A stretch of DNA of 46,689 nucleotides from Coriobacteriales bacterium (lineage in GTDB: Bacteria; Actinomycetota; Coriobacteriia; Coriobacteriales; Atopobiaceae): the NCBI GenBank assembly GCA_030529625.1, contig JAUMWN010000011.1, positions 1-46,689 of the forward strand, in the 5' to 3' direction. The position numbers and the translations under genes were made by a program. Each line of letters opens with the position of its first letter. Position 1 is the stretch's first letter. Positions 1-9,014 of this stretch are shown in pieces. The notes below the pieces were generated by a model, which had not been told where the DNA came from, searched no databases, and saw nothing but the letters and a program-made list of their open reading frames with translations.

Positions 1-111
1 GCTGTTTTGTGGCTGTGGGAGTGCTGGGGATCGCTATCTAAGTGTCAAAGACCCGTCCAAGGTGCAGGGACCTGGCTCGGGACTCCAGTCGGGCAAGTAG
101 CACAATACAAA

Positions 112-190
112 TAGACAGAAGGGACAGTCCCCCGAGTTCACCTGCATGCGCGAGCCTGCGGGCAGAGTCGAGGGACTGTCCCTTTGTCTA
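112..190. repeat. Long inverted repeat of the GGGACTGTCCC family
   Basis: Arms at 112-131 and 172-190 are almost perfect inverted copies (TAGACA, one or two differing bases, then AGGGACAGTCCC), separated by about 40 bases. The same GGGACAGTCCC core recurs in five other gaps of this window. Here the element lies just upstream of the first operon. It may terminate whatever is transcribed from the left, or be a REP-like mobile repeat. Confidence 0.7.
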
Positions 191-246
191 CCCCATCGTT
201 TGACCGATAGGCTCGTTCGCTCCTGCATCAACCTACGCGGGCGGGG

Positions 247-252
247 TATAAT
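247..252 (+). promoter_or_regulatory. Candidate -10 box of the TelA operon
   Basis: A perfect TATAAT sits 13 bases before the TTG start of the first gene. The hexamer 17 bases upstream (TGCATC) is a poor -35. Transcription from this box would begin around 259, giving an almost leaderless transcript if the TTG at 265 is used. Confidence 0.4.
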
Positions 253-264
253 TCTGTCTACCTA

Positions 265-1005
265 TTGTCCAACGATTGGCCCACCGTGAAGCGATACGCG
301 CGTCTGTTCGCGACCTACATACTCATTGCCGTGGTTATAGTGCTGCTGTATGCGCCGTGGGGCCTGGCCCTCAGGCCATGGGACTACAGCATCCTGCGAG
401 CGGGCATGAGCATTATTGCCGCCATTGCTCTGGCGGGCGTGTTTGGCACCTCCACGTACTTTGCCCTCAAGGACCCAGACGTCAAGCTACTCGAGCCCAC
501 CAAGGTAATGGACGACGACGAGGTAATCCCTGTGCTCGAGGAGTACCAAGACACCCCCTATGTGGGTGGCATCGCAGCCGACGCCCTGGAGCAGGTGCAC
601 AGTGCCGAGCGCAAGAAGAAGCGCCTGCACAAGGTCATTGGCATCCAGTTTTCCCCGGGCAGCATCAGCTGGGACCGCTTTATCACGCTGGTGGACACCG
701 CCGAACGCACGGTGCTGCGCAACTCGGCACTCGTTGCCAACAACGTGCAGTCCTTCGACCGCGAAGGCTACGCGCACGAGAAGTCTCACCACGGCGGCGA
801 CGGGCGCAACGAGCAACTCGCCCTCTACGACCAGCAGCTCTCGCGCATGCGCGAGGTGGTTACCGCCAACGAGCGCGTGCTGTTGGAGATGGGCAAGCTC
901 GAGCTGGAGCTCTCGCGCCTGGAAGAGGACGACACGCTCGAGGACAACGGACAGACAGTCGAGGAGCTGCAGTCGCTCATCGAGGAGACCAAGTATTACC
1001 GGTAG
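265..1005 (+). CDS. Two-TM coiled-coil membrane protein (XpaC-like?)
   Basis: Encodes 246 residues. Two hydrophobic segments (about residues 14-36 and 45-67) are followed by a charged cytoplasmic part: a stretch that may pair helices (about 95-165) and a Glu/Leu-rich coiled coil at the C-terminus (about 185-240). It is the first gene of a tight plus-strand operon with a VWA protein and a TelA-family protein. In Firmicutes, TelA genes often sit beside xpaC, whose product has a similar two-TM plus helical layout, so an XpaC-like role is inferred from architecture and context only. The start is uncertain: TTG at 265 lies close to a TATAAT box and has no clear Shine-Dalgarno sequence. GTG at 286 would also keep both membrane segments. 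Confidence 0.6.
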   Translation: MSNDWPTVKRYARLFATYILIAVVIVLLYAPWGLALRPWDYSILRAGMSIIAAIALAGVFGTSTYFALKDPDVKLLEPTKVMDDDEVIPVLEEYQDTPYVGGIAADALEQVHSAERKKKRLHKVIGIQFSPGSISWDRFITLVDTAERTVLRNSALVANNVQSFDREGYAHEKSHHGGDGRNEQLALYDQQLSRMREVVTANERVLLEMGKLELELSRLEEDDTLEDNGQTVEELQSLIEETKYYR

Positions 1006-1055
1006 CCAACGGCAGGTAGCCGCACAGGGCGGCTCACCACCTAGAGGAGGAGATC

Positions 1056-2744
1056 ATGGGCAAGAAGCGCGTCATTATTGGCATGTGCGTGGGAATGGTC
1101 GTTATTGGTGCCCTCGTGTTTGGCATCCTGTTCCTCACGCGCAATACCGGCAAGAACGAGCGCACCATCAGCACCGAGACCGCCACGCAACGCATGGAAA
1201 GCATGATGCGCGAGATCGACCCCTCAACGGCAGAGCCGGTAAAGTCCTCCGTGGAGTACAGCGAGAAGGACACCACCGCCGAGGAGCTGCCCGCCCTGGA
1301 CACCAACAAGGTAACCGCAAAGGCGACCACCGACACGTACGCCGAGATCTGGTCCTCCCCCGAGAAGGCCGGTGAGGGCACCGACGGCTGGCTGCGCGAG
1401 ATGGCCGAGCAGTTCAATGCCAGCGGGGCAACCGTCAACGGCAAGCCCGTCTCGGTACAGGTCCGCAGCATGAGCAGTGGCCTGGGCGTTGACTACATCT
1501 CCACCGGCAAGGCGGCACCGGCTGGCTACACCCCCTCCAACATGCTGTTCGTGCAGCTGCTGGCCGGGCGCGGCATTAAGACCGAGGTCGTGCGCGACCG
1601 TCTGGTGGGCAACGTCGCCGGCATCCTGCTGGACAAGGAACACCACGACGCTCTGGTAAAGAAGTACGGCACGGTGGACCTCAAGGCCGTTACCGAGGCC
1701 GTGGGCGCCGGCGAGCTCACTATGGGCTACACCAACCCGTTTACCAGCAGCACCGGCCTCAACTTCCTCATGTCCACCCTCATGCGCTACGACGCAAAGA
1801 ACCCGCTTTCCCAAACCGCCACCGAGGGCTTCCGCAAGTTCCAAGAGAACGTTCCCTTTGTGGCACTCACCACCGTGCAGATGCGCGACGCCGCCGAGCG
1901 CGGTGCGCTGGACGGCTTCGTAACCGAATGGCAGCTCTACGCCAACGACCCGTCCCTCTCAAACAACTACGTCTTCGTGCCGTTTGGCTATCGCCACGAC
2001 AACCCGCTGGTGTCGTGCCCCACGGCAAACGACGTCGAGCGCCAGATCCTGGAGCAGTTTGCCGCGTACTGCGACGAGAACGGCGGCGAGCTGGCCGATC
2101 GCTACGGCTTTAACGGCAAGAACGACTACGTGGCCGAGGTGGGAGACGTAAACGGCGAGACGCTTGTTGCGGCACAGGAGCTGTACAAGAAGAACAAGGA
2201 CACCGGCCGTCCCGTGATTGCGGTGTTCGTGGCAGACGTGAGCGGGTCCATGAGCGGCACTCCGTTGGCCGAGCTGCAAAAGTCCCTGGTAAACAGCATG
2301 CGCTACATAAACAACGACAACTACGTCGGCTTGGTGTCGTATGCGGACTACGTGACCATAGACGTGCCCATAAAGAAGTTCGACCTCAACCAGCAGGCAT
2401 ACTTTAAGGGCGCGGTGGAGAACCTGCGCGCCTCGGGTGGAACGGCCACGTTCGACGCCATTATCGTTGCCGCCGACATGATTCAGGATGCCCTGGCCGA
2501 GAACCCCGATGCCAAGCCCATGATCTTCGTGCTCTCCGACGGCGAGACCAACCAGGGCTACGTCAAGTACGAGGACATGGGCGAGGTTATTGGCGCCCTG
2601 CGCATCCCCGTGTACACCATTGGCTACAACGCCAACATCGATGCCCTCAAGATGATTAGCAGCATCAACGAGGCCGCAAGCATCGACGCCTCGACCGATG
2701 ACGTAACATACCAGTTGCGCAACCTGTTTAACGCGAACATGTAA
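1056..2744 (+). CDS. Membrane-anchored solute-binding-like/VWA domain protein
   Basis: Encodes 562 residues. An N-terminal TM anchor (about 7-28) is followed by a region resembling a periplasmic solute-binding fold (about 80-370, with the typical TNPFTSSTGLNFL stretch) and a C-terminal von Willebrand A domain (about 388-562). The MIDAS metal site is visible: D394-V-S-G-S, a later ASGGTATFD stretch and LSDGETN. The protein should be exported and bind a ligand or protein partner through a divalent metal; it is not an enzyme by motif. A strong GAGGAGGAG ribosome site precedes the ATG. It lies 50 bases after the two-TM gene and 53 before the telA-like gene, so the three are probably co-transcribed. 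The binding-protein part could hold any small ligand; the substrate cannot be read from sequence. Confidence 0.85.
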   Translation: MGKKRVIIGMCVGMVVIGALVFGILFLTRNTGKNERTISTETATQRMESMMREIDPSTAEPVKSSVEYSEKDTTAEELPALDTNKVTAKATTDTYAEIWSSPEKAGEGTDGWLREMAEQFNASGATVNGKPVSVQVRSMSSGLGVDYISTGKAAPAGYTPSNMLFVQLLAGRGIKTEVVRDRLVGNVAGILLDKEHHDALVKKYGTVDLKAVTEAVGAGELTMGYTNPFTSSTGLNFLMSTLMRYDAKNPLSQTATEGFRKFQENVPFVALTTVQMRDAAERGALDGFVTEWQLYANDPSLSNNYVFVPFGYRHDNPLVSCPTANDVERQILEQFAAYCDENGGELADRYGFNGKNDYVAEVGDVNGETLVAAQELYKKNKDTGRPVIAVFVADVSGSMSGTPLAELQKSLVNSMRYINNDNYVGLVSYADYVTIDVPIKKFDLNQQAYFKGAVENLRASGGTATFDAIIVAADMIQDALAENPDAKPMIFVLSDGETNQGYVKYEDMGEVIGALRIPVYTIGYNANIDALKMISSINEAASIDASTDDVTYQLRNLFNANM

Positions 2745-2797
2745 CCACCGCCAACGAGTACAATACCGTTGTCCAGACTTAGGAAAGGAAGGCACAC

Positions 2798-3976
2798 ATG
2801 GCATTCGACCTCGAGATACCCGAGCCAGAAGAGGTAAAGGAAAAGGTACAGCAGGAACTCGCCGTTCCCGAAGAGCACGCCAAGGCAATTGACAGCACGG
2901 CACAGGCCAAGGGCGAGGAAATCCTTAACGTGGACTTGGACTCGGTGGCAAGCCGCCGCGAGATTACCACGGCCGTCGAGGACCTGGGCAACGACCTCAT
3001 GCGCAAGTCTACGGCCAAGAACGACATCCTGGCACGACGCATGGCCGACCTCTCCCGCTCGGGCAGCGAGTCCGGTGACGTGGCAAAGGGCCTTGAGGAC
3101 CTGGCCATCAAGATGCGCGACCTCGACCCCTCGGGCATTGACTTCATGAAGCAGGGTGCCATGGGTCGTCTGTTCAACCCCGTACGTCGCTACTTCGACC
3201 GCTACAAGACGGCCGACGCCGAGATTGCCGACATCGTAAAGTCACTTGACAAGGGCCGCGAGACGCTGCGCAAGGACAACGTTACCCTGGAGCTCGAGGC
3301 GGGCGGCATGCGAGACCTCACCAAGCAGCTTAACCAGCGCCTGGAGATGGCCATGGACCTGGACGCCTATCTCAGTAACGCGCTCGATAACTATCGTGCC
3401 GAGCATGGCGGGGACGACGACAAGACGCGCTTCCTGGAGGAAGAGGTGCTCTTCCCGCTGCGTCAAAAGGTGATGGACTTCCAGCAGCTGTTGGTGGTAA
3501 ACCAGCAGGGCATCGTTGCCATGGAGGTCATCCGCAAGAACAACCTGGAGCTCATTCGCGCGGTTGATCGTGCCGAGAGCGTGACCGTGGCTGCGCTTCG
3601 CACCGCCGTCACCGTTGCCGGCGCGCTCTACAACCAGCGCATCGTGCTCGAGAAGGTCCAGGCGCTCAACGCCGCCACCAACGACATGATCTCTGCCACC
3701 AGCCGCATGCTCAAGGAGCAGGGCGTGGCCATCCAAAAGCAGGCCACCGACGCCGCCATCTCGCCCGAGACGCTCAAGGCCGCCTTCCAGGACACGCTCT
3801 CGGCACTCGACGACATTACCGACTACAAGCTCAAGGCACTGCCGCAAATGCAGCAGACCATCGAGCAGTTCCGCGTGATTGCCGAGGAGGGCGAGGCGCG
3901 CCTGCAACAGATGGAGGACGCGGGCAGCTTCTCGCTCAACCCCTCCTCAAGCGACACGAGGCGCCTGCACAGCTAG
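2798..3976 (+). CDS. TelA-family (toxic anion resistance) protein
   Basis: Encodes 392 residues, the usual TelA/YceH/KlaA length, mostly helical and without TM segments. Family-like stretches include the FNPVRRYFDRYKTADAEI segment (about 125-145), the LEEEVLFPLRQKVMDFQQLLVVNQQG segment (about 211-236) and a long C-terminal helix region. TelA proteins are named for tellurite resistance on plasmids, but chromosomal copies are linked to envelope stress and their biochemistry is unsettled. Ribosome site AGGAAAGGAAGG lies 6 bases before the ATG. Its neighbours (VWA surface protein, two-TM coiled-coil protein) suggest a cytoplasmic partner of a membrane complex. Two hairpins that could terminate the operon follow the stop codon. 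Confidence 0.85.
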   Translation: MAFDLEIPEPEEVKEKVQQELAVPEEHAKAIDSTAQAKGEEILNVDLDSVASRREITTAVEDLGNDLMRKSTAKNDILARRMADLSRSGSESGDVAKGLEDLAIKMRDLDPSGIDFMKQGAMGRLFNPVRRYFDRYKTADAEIADIVKSLDKGRETLRKDNVTLELEAGGMRDLTKQLNQRLEMAMDLDAYLSNALDNYRAEHGGDDDKTRFLEEEVLFPLRQKVMDFQQLLVVNQQGIVAMEVIRKNNLELIRAVDRAESVTVAALRTAVTVAGALYNQRIVLEKVQALNAATNDMISATSRMLKEQGVAIQKQATDAAISPETLKAAFQDTLSALDDITDYKLKALPQMQQTIEQFRVIAEEGEARLQQMEDAGSFSLNPSSSDTRRLHS

Positions 3977-3985
3977 CTCGCTGCA

Positions 3986-4022
3986 GGGCCGTACTGAGGG
4001 GACTGTCCCTCGAGTACGGCCC
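3986..4022. terminator. Hairpin with GGGGACTGTCCC core
   Basis: Arms GGGCCGTACT (3986-3995) and AGTACGGCCC (4013-4022) enclose the palindrome GAGGGGACTGTCCCTC. It lies 9 bases after the TelA stop codon, between convergent genes, and has no T-run. It probably acts as a transcription barrier or mRNA 3' end; it is also a member of the window-wide repeat family. Confidence 0.6.
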
Positions 4023-4052
4023 ATGTGTAGTATTGCGATGAGATAATCATGG

Positions 4053-4093
4053 CGAGGCCGTACTCGGGGGACTGTCCCCTTAGTACGGCCTCG
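4053..4093. terminator. Second hairpin of the same family
   Basis: Arms CGAGGCCGTACT (4053-4064) and AGTACGGCCTCG (4082-4093) surround GGGGGACTGTCCCC. The arm sequence GGCCGTACT is shared with the hairpin at 3986-4022, so the two are tandem relatives. It sits 8 bases beyond the end of the minus-strand GGDEF/EAL gene, making the pair a likely bidirectional terminator. Confidence 0.6.
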
Positions 4094-4100
4094 AGATCTC

Positions 4101-7100
4101 TTAAGACTCCAAAATGGTATGGGTGCCCTTGCCCTGTTCCTTGCTGTGGTACATGGCCTCGTCGGCGACCTCGAGCAGGTCGTAAAAGGTGGCCTCTCGA
4201 CTGCGCGAGATGACCACGCCCACGCTGCAGGCGGCATGGGTGCCGTCGCTTGCGGTCACGGCGCTCACCGCATCAATAATCGACTGTGCGCGTCGCCTGG
4301 CAACGTCGTGCGGATCTCCGCCCAACAGCGACATAAACGCAACGAACTCGTCCCCGCCATAGCGTCCCAGCGTGTCGGTTTCGCGGAACTGCCCCGCGAG
4401 CGCCTCCGACACGTCGCGAAGCAGCGCGTCGCCCACCAGATGCCCCAGCTCGTCATTGATGCGTTTGAACCCGTCCAGGTCGATCATAAACATCATGCCC
4501 GTACCTTGCGTGCGTATGGCCAGGTTGACGTTCTGCTCCACGGCGTTGCGGTTGAGCAGCCCCGTAAGCTGGTCTATCTCGGCCTGCTGGCGCCACCAAC
4601 GCGCCGAGCCCATTTGGTCGTTGGCATCCTGTGCATAGCCATGCAGCACGGTAACCTGGCCCTGCTCGTCCACGTCGCACGTATAGTTGACGTGATACCA
4701 GCGCAGGCCGTCATCGCCATCACGCAGGTTGCATTTGAGGTCACAGTATCCCGGACTCGGGTGGTTGCGCAGGTCGCGAATGGTTGCCAGCACCTTTGCC
4801 GCGCTCGCCTTGCTAATGGTGTCGGGCATTTGATCCAGCCTCTTGGCCCATTGGTCAAGTACCACATTTTGCCGTGCACCACCCAAAGGTCGCGATCGAA
4901 TGGTGAGGACGTCTTGGTCAAAATCGTAGTCAAAGGTTATGGTGCGGCTGCTCTCGGTTTGTATTTGCGAACCGTTGTCGCTTAGCACCTCGCTGGTAAT
5001 CATCGCCAGCAGGTAGAGCCAAGAATCACCGTCCCGGTCACGTTTTACACGGCCAATAACATGCACGTCTCTGTGCTTGGGGCCATACCCATAATGAACG
5101 CTCACGTCAGTCGAGAAGGTCTTGTCGGTCTTCTTGCTCTCCAAAACCGCTTCCATAAAGTCGGCGCGGTCCTCCATAAGAATGACCTCGGCAAACGAGT
5201 TGTGGAACCTGCGAATGAACTCCAACTCGCTGAGTCCCGCGTGCTGATAGATGTCGGGGCTCATGTAGTTGATGTCCAACGCGTCGTTTACGCGGCATTT
5301 GAGAAACCCATGCGGAACAATGCTATTGAGCATATCCACGTCCCAGGCAATGTCCTGCGTGGTCTGCTTGATTCTCACGTCGCCACGCATGTCCTGGCCA
5401 GAGCGCACGATATTGATCGAGTACACGTCTCCACGCGAGCTGGGACCTAAGAAGCGCATCACGCAGTCGAGCCACCTTCCGGTGCGGCGCACCTTCGCAT
5501 GGCAAAACGCGCTGCCATACTCGCGAGACTCGGCCGCCGCACGCCAGAGCGTCGAACGCGACTCCTGGTCTATCTCGGCTATGGGATTGATCTTGCTGTT
5601 GCCAAATTCCTTGCGGTCGAAGCCGCACTCCTCGTAGAACTGGTCGTTTACCAGAATGCTCTCGGTTATGCCCTCCCCCGCAAAGAAGTACAGCATGCCG
5701 CCAATCGCGTGATTGAACAGGAATGACGAGGAGGAGTCAATGCTCATGAGCTCCTCGAGGTGAGAGTCAATCCTGTCCCTCTTGGCCGCATGCTCCACGG
5801 CCCGGTTCGTGGTAATAAAGCTCTCGAACTCATCCAGAGGCATGGGCCGCGAGAAGTGGAAGCCCTGCATGAGATGACATCCCATGTTCTTGAGCATCTC
5901 GGCCTGTTCGAGCGTCTCCACACCCTCGGCGATTATGGGCGTGTCGAGCCCTTGCAGCATGCGAATGACCGAGCCGAGCACCACGCCACCGCGATCCTCG
6001 CTCATGGCGGAGCGCAAGAAGCCAATGTCGAGCTTTACCACGTCCACCGGCACGTCCTTGAGCATGTTGAGCGACGACAGGCCACTGCCAAAGTCGTCCA
6101 TCTCCACCGGCACATGATGCTTGCGCATGCGCTCGATCACCTTGTACAGGCGGTCGGCCTCCTCAACAAACGCGCTCTCGGTCACCTCAAGATGGAGGCT
6201 TCCCACAGGCAGGTCGTACTTTTGCTGCAGCTCCAAGAAGTGCTCCAGCAGTCCCAGTTCAAACATCTCGGTACGAGACACGTTCACCGAGATGGGTACC
6301 GGCTTGCCATCGGCCTTGTTGCGCCATCTTCCCGCGCTGCGACAGGCCTCTTCCCACACGAACAGGTCAAGCGCATGCACCTTGCCGCAGTTCTCCAGCA
6401 CGGGGATAAACTCAGCGGGACTAATCCAGCCCAGCGTGGGATGGTGCCAGCGTGCGAGTGCCTCGGCTCCAATGATCTCGCCGTAGGTGTAGTCCACCTG
6501 AGGCTGATACCAAACGCTAATCTGACCGTCCAACAGCGCCTCGTCGATGCACTGCTCGATGGCTATGCGACGTCTGTCTCGCTCTAGGTCCTCGTCGGTA
6601 AACTGCATGAGGTTGCTCTTGGGATTCTCCCGCGCATTGCGGTGAGCAATGGAAGCGTAGTCTATGGCCTGCTGGTTGCTGGGGTTGTGGTAGTCCTTCT
6701 CGCGGAGGTAATAAACGCCGGCGGCCAGGACCATGGGCTGGCCAATGCCCGCGTTGCGCACGTTCTCCTCAATGCAGGTTATGAGGCCTTCGAATTCCTC
6801 TGTGGCTTGCTCAAAGTCCATGTCGCAGGTAAGCGCGATAAAGCGGTCGCCACCCAAGCGAGCCACAGGAAGGTCGTGGGACAGGTGCTTCCTTATGCAG
6901 TGCGCGACGATGGTGAGGACCTCGTTGCCACGAGCGAACCCAAACTTGGGGTTGATGGACCTAAAGTTGTGTATGTCCATAAACCATAGGGCCAGCTGCT
7001 TGCGCTGCCCAGAAAGGATTACCTTGGCGTATTCCTGTCCAAAGGCAGAGACGTTAAGCGCCCCCGAAATGGGATCGGGACCTGGTGGTGGGCCCGTGGG

Positions 7101-7178
7101 AACTCCTGGCGGTGGGCCTGCTGGGGCTCCTGGAGGCGGGCCTGCGGGAACGTTGGGTTTACGAGAATCGTCGGACAT
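4101..7178 (-). CDS. GGDEF-EAL-PAS-GGDEF cyclic-di-GMP protein
   Basis: Encodes 1025 residues, soluble by sequence. Order: Pro/Gly-rich N-terminus with GPPPG repeats (about 10-35); a first GGDEF domain with the altered signature GGDRF (about 45-200); an EAL domain with the expected catalytic series EALARW, SVNVSR, LEVTES, MDDFGSG, KLDIGF and AEGVET (about 205-455); one or more PAS-like sensory segments (about 480-830); and a C-terminal GGDEF domain with intact GRYGGDEF (about 860-1015). By family knowledge the EAL part should hydrolyse c-di-GMP and the last domain should make it, while the first GGDEF is probably regulatory because its Glu is Arg. The two opposing activities flank the PAS region, suggesting ligand- or redox-set switching. 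It is a single gene with no operon partner, converging on the TelA operon. ATG at 7178 follows a weak AAGAGAG site. Confidence 0.85.
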   Translation of the reverse strand: MSDDSRKPNVPAGPPPGAPAGPPPGVPTGPPPGPDPISGALNVSAFGQEYAKVILSGQRKQLALWFMDIHNFRSINPKFGFARGNEVLTIVAHCIRKHLSHDLPVARLGGDRFIALTCDMDFEQATEEFEGLITCIEENVRNAGIGQPMVLAAGVYYLREKDYHNPSNQQAIDYASIAHRNARENPKSNLMQFTDEDLERDRRRIAIEQCIDEALLDGQISVWYQPQVDYTYGEIIGAEALARWHHPTLGWISPAEFIPVLENCGKVHALDLFVWEEACRSAGRWRNKADGKPVPISVNVSRTEMFELGLLEHFLELQQKYDLPVGSLHLEVTESAFVEEADRLYKVIERMRKHHVPVEMDDFGSGLSSLNMLKDVPVDVVKLDIGFLRSAMSEDRGGVVLGSVIRMLQGLDTPIIAEGVETLEQAEMLKNMGCHLMQGFHFSRPMPLDEFESFITTNRAVEHAAKRDRIDSHLEELMSIDSSSSFLFNHAIGGMLYFFAGEGITESILVNDQFYEECGFDRKEFGNSKINPIAEIDQESRSTLWRAAAESREYGSAFCHAKVRRTGRWLDCVMRFLGPSSRGDVYSINIVRSGQDMRGDVRIKQTTQDIAWDVDMLNSIVPHGFLKCRVNDALDINYMSPDIYQHAGLSELEFIRRFHNSFAEVILMEDRADFMEAVLESKKTDKTFSTDVSVHYGYGPKHRDVHVIGRVKRDRDGDSWLYLLAMITSEVLSDNGSQIQTESSRTITFDYDFDQDVLTIRSRPLGGARQNVVLDQWAKRLDQMPDTISKASAAKVLATIRDLRNHPSPGYCDLKCNLRDGDDGLRWYHVNYTCDVDEQGQVTVLHGYAQDANDQMGSARWWRQQAEIDQLTGLLNRNAVEQNVNLAIRTQGTGMMFMIDLDGFKRINDELGHLVGDALLRDVSEALAGQFRETDTLGRYGGDEFVAFMSLLGGDPHDVARRRAQSIIDAVSAVTASDGTHAACSVGVVISRSREATFYDLLEVADEAMYHSKEQGKGTHTILES

Positions 7179-7284
7179 GGCTGGTCACTCTCTTGCGCTC
7201 TTACACATATAGTTGAATGATATCTCAGGGTATGGAGCTTTTGGAAAGGTATTCTAACGTCTCGGTAAGAGGTTGGATTGAAAT

Positions 7285-7321
7285 ACAAAAACAGACCAGA
7301 CCCAACCGTGGGTCTGGCCTG
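7285..7321 (-). terminator. Original tRNA-Lys terminator, now at attL
   Basis: Read on the minus strand, a 12-base stem (7310-7321 with 7292-7303, built from CAGACCAGACCC and its near-complement) is followed by a T-run (7291-7285). It lies directly beyond the displaced 3' half of the tRNA-Lys gene, so it was most likely this gene's terminator before the element inserted. Confidence 0.6.
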
Positions 7322-7326
7322 TTCAA

Positions 7327-7377
7327 TTGCGATGGTGGGCCGTCAGGGTCTCGAACCCTGGACCTTGAGATTAAAAG
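7327..7377 (-). repeat. attL: displaced 3' half of tRNA-Lys
   Basis: A 51-bp sequence identical to 14838-14888. It corresponds on the minus strand to the tRNA-Lys from the anticodon-loop C32 through the T arm, acceptor strand and CCA. It is followed by unrelated AT-rich sequence, so it is not a functional tRNA. This is the left attachment site of the integrative element. Confidence 0.93.
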
Positions 7378-7508
7378 AACTAAGACTATACGGATTAGAC
7401 GATTTTTAGCGGAATACACAATACTTAATATTTTAATATTCCTAGTTATTTGCGGTATTATTGACCTCACACGGACAGCGCGGTAACATGTGACCAAGAG
7501 CAGTGTGG

Positions 7509-7538
7509 TGCAAGTTTGTTGCAAGTAGTGGTGCAAGT
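7509..7538 (+). promoter_or_regulatory. Integrase arm-type sites, left end
   Basis: Three direct copies of TGCAAGT start at 7509, 7520 and 7532 (spacings 11 and 12). The right end of the element has the same hexamer three times with exactly the same spacings. Repeated short sites near both att cores are typical of binding sites for the N-terminal domain of tyrosine integrases. They overlap a TTG that could extend the integrase frame, which argues for the downstream ATG as its start. Confidence 0.65.
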
Positions 7539-7551
7539 AAACGGGAGCATG

Positions 7552-8913
7552 ATGGATAAGGTCAATTACAGCGCGGCCAAACCAACCTGGCGGACTGTCA
7601 CGACGAACAAGAGGGACGGCTCCACGACCGAGCAGTTGCAGCTCATCCTCCGATGGACTACCAACGGCAAGCGCAAATCCAAGTCCAAGCTCTTCTCTCC
7701 TGCTGAGTCGGCCAGGCTCACCACGGAACGCAAGAGGGCCAATGCTATGAAGAGGTGGGTGGAGGCTCTAGAGGCTGAACAGGACAAAGCCATCGCGGAG
7801 GAGAAGAGGCGTGCCGCTGAAGACGCCGAGCGGAGGGCCCGAGAGGAACAAGAGCGCATCCGCAAAGAGAATGAGGAGGCCAATCTTGCATCGCGCGTTA
7901 AGCTGCTCGAATACATGCGTCAGTACGTGGACGATCGGGAAGCCGCCGGCATCATCGAGAAGAGCACGGCGGCAGATTATCGGCATACCATCACGCGACT
8001 TGAGAAGAGGTTCGCGGACACCAAGTTGGCCGAGCTTACCGCCGATGATGTGCAGCGATTCCAGACGGCTGAGCTAAAGCGCGGTGTATCCGCTACGACG
8101 TGCGGTAAGGTCCACAGGCTGCTCAAGCAGGTTCTCACGTATGCGGTGAAGCACGAGGCCATACAGAAGAACGTCATGGACGTTGTGGAGCCGCCAAAGC
8201 GCCCCAAGAAGAGGCCAAACGGTCTGGACGTTGCAGAGGCCCAGCGCGTCACCAGGATATTGATGCAGATGAAGCCGACAGCGATTTGCACGGCAGCATT
8301 CCTAGCGTTGCACGGAAGTCTCCGAGTTGGCGAGGTTTGCGCAGTACAGTGGGCAGACGTTGACCTAAGCGGCAGAACAATACGTGTGAACAAGGCCATT
8401 GGTCTGGCAGAGGGCGGAGCGTACCTTAAGGAGACGAAGAACAACGCATCAAACCGCATCGTGGACATTACCGCCGACCTCGCAAAAAAGCTGGAAGAGC
8501 GACGCGACGAGATGCGGCAGGAGCTTGCAAGCGCAAGCGTCATGCTGTCTCCCGAGCAGTTCGACAAGCTGTTTGTCTGCGGAACGATTGACGGGCGCTA
8601 CCTCAACCCACAGATACTCACCCGCAAGTGGGTAGTGCTTGCCGAGGAGCACGGAATCATCGGGACCGAGGGGAAACGTGCATCATTCCACACACTACGA
8701 CACGGATACGCAACAGTTGGCATAGCGTCAGGCGTAGACGTGGCATCAATAGCGGCTCAGATGGGCCACAGCACGGTATCCCAGACGCTGAACACGTATA
8801 CCAGCGCGACGGCAGACGGCAAGCGCAGGGCAGCAGCGACCATGAACGATGTGATGCACCCAACCAAAGAGGGCGATGTGGTGGCGCTCGACAGAACGGG
8901 TACCACCGACTAA
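7552..8913 (+). CDS. int: Tyrosine recombinase/integrase
   Basis: Encodes about 453 residues. An N-terminal arm-binding type domain (about 1-60) is followed by a very charged Glu/Arg/Ala helix (about 60-115), a core-binding SAM-like domain (about 120-215) and the catalytic domain. Catalytic residues are visible: R258 (SLRVGE), H380-T-L-R383 with H384, H406 (MGHS) and the Tyr416 nucleophile (NTYTS). It should catalyse site-specific insertion and excision at the tRNA-Lys core. The start is ATG 7552 (or 7549), preceded by GGGAG; the longer TTG frame at 7516 runs through the arm-type sites and is unlikely. It sits next to attL and reads inward. Confidence 0.93.
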   Translation: MDKVNYSAAKPTWRTVTTNKRDGSTTEQLQLILRWTTNGKRKSKSKLFSPAESARLTTERKRANAMKRWVEALEAEQDKAIAEEKRRAAEDAERRAREEQERIRKENEEANLASRVKLLEYMRQYVDDREAAGIIEKSTAADYRHTITRLEKRFADTKLAELTADDVQRFQTAELKRGVSATTCGKVHRLLKQVLTYAVKHEAIQKNVMDVVEPPKRPKKRPNGLDVAEAQRVTRILMQMKPTAICTAAFLALHGSLRVGEVCAVQWADVDLSGRTIRVNKAIGLAEGGAYLKETKNNASNRIVDITADLAKKLEERRDEMRQELASASVMLSPEQFDKLFVCGTIDGRYLNPQILTRKWVVLAEEHGIIGTEGKRASFHTLRHGYATVGIASGVDVASIAAQMGHSTVSQTLNTYTSATADGKRRAAATMNDVMHPTKEGDVVALDRTGTTD

Positions 8914-9014
8914 TCAGGCAACCAGCGCCGCCGACCAGCTACCAACCACTCGACGGCGCTTTGCATAGGGACGGCAAGCCACAGGGGCGAGCCGACGAGA
9001 GAAAGGATAGCACC

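Noticed and set aside
1-41. Possible end of a membrane protein gene reading in from the left (…VAVGVLGIAI stop in frame 3)
   Set aside because: Only 13 codons are visible; a hydrophobic tail is suggestive but too short to support a gene.
1959-2903. Long minus-strand frame opposite the VWA gene
   Set aside because: Typical antisense frame of a GC-rich gene: Val/His/Leu-rich, no ribosome site, and the plus-strand gene has a clear domain.
4119-4985. Plus-strand frame opposite the GGDEF/EAL gene
   Set aside because: Shadow of the clear minus-strand cyclic-di-GMP gene; no domain or start signal.
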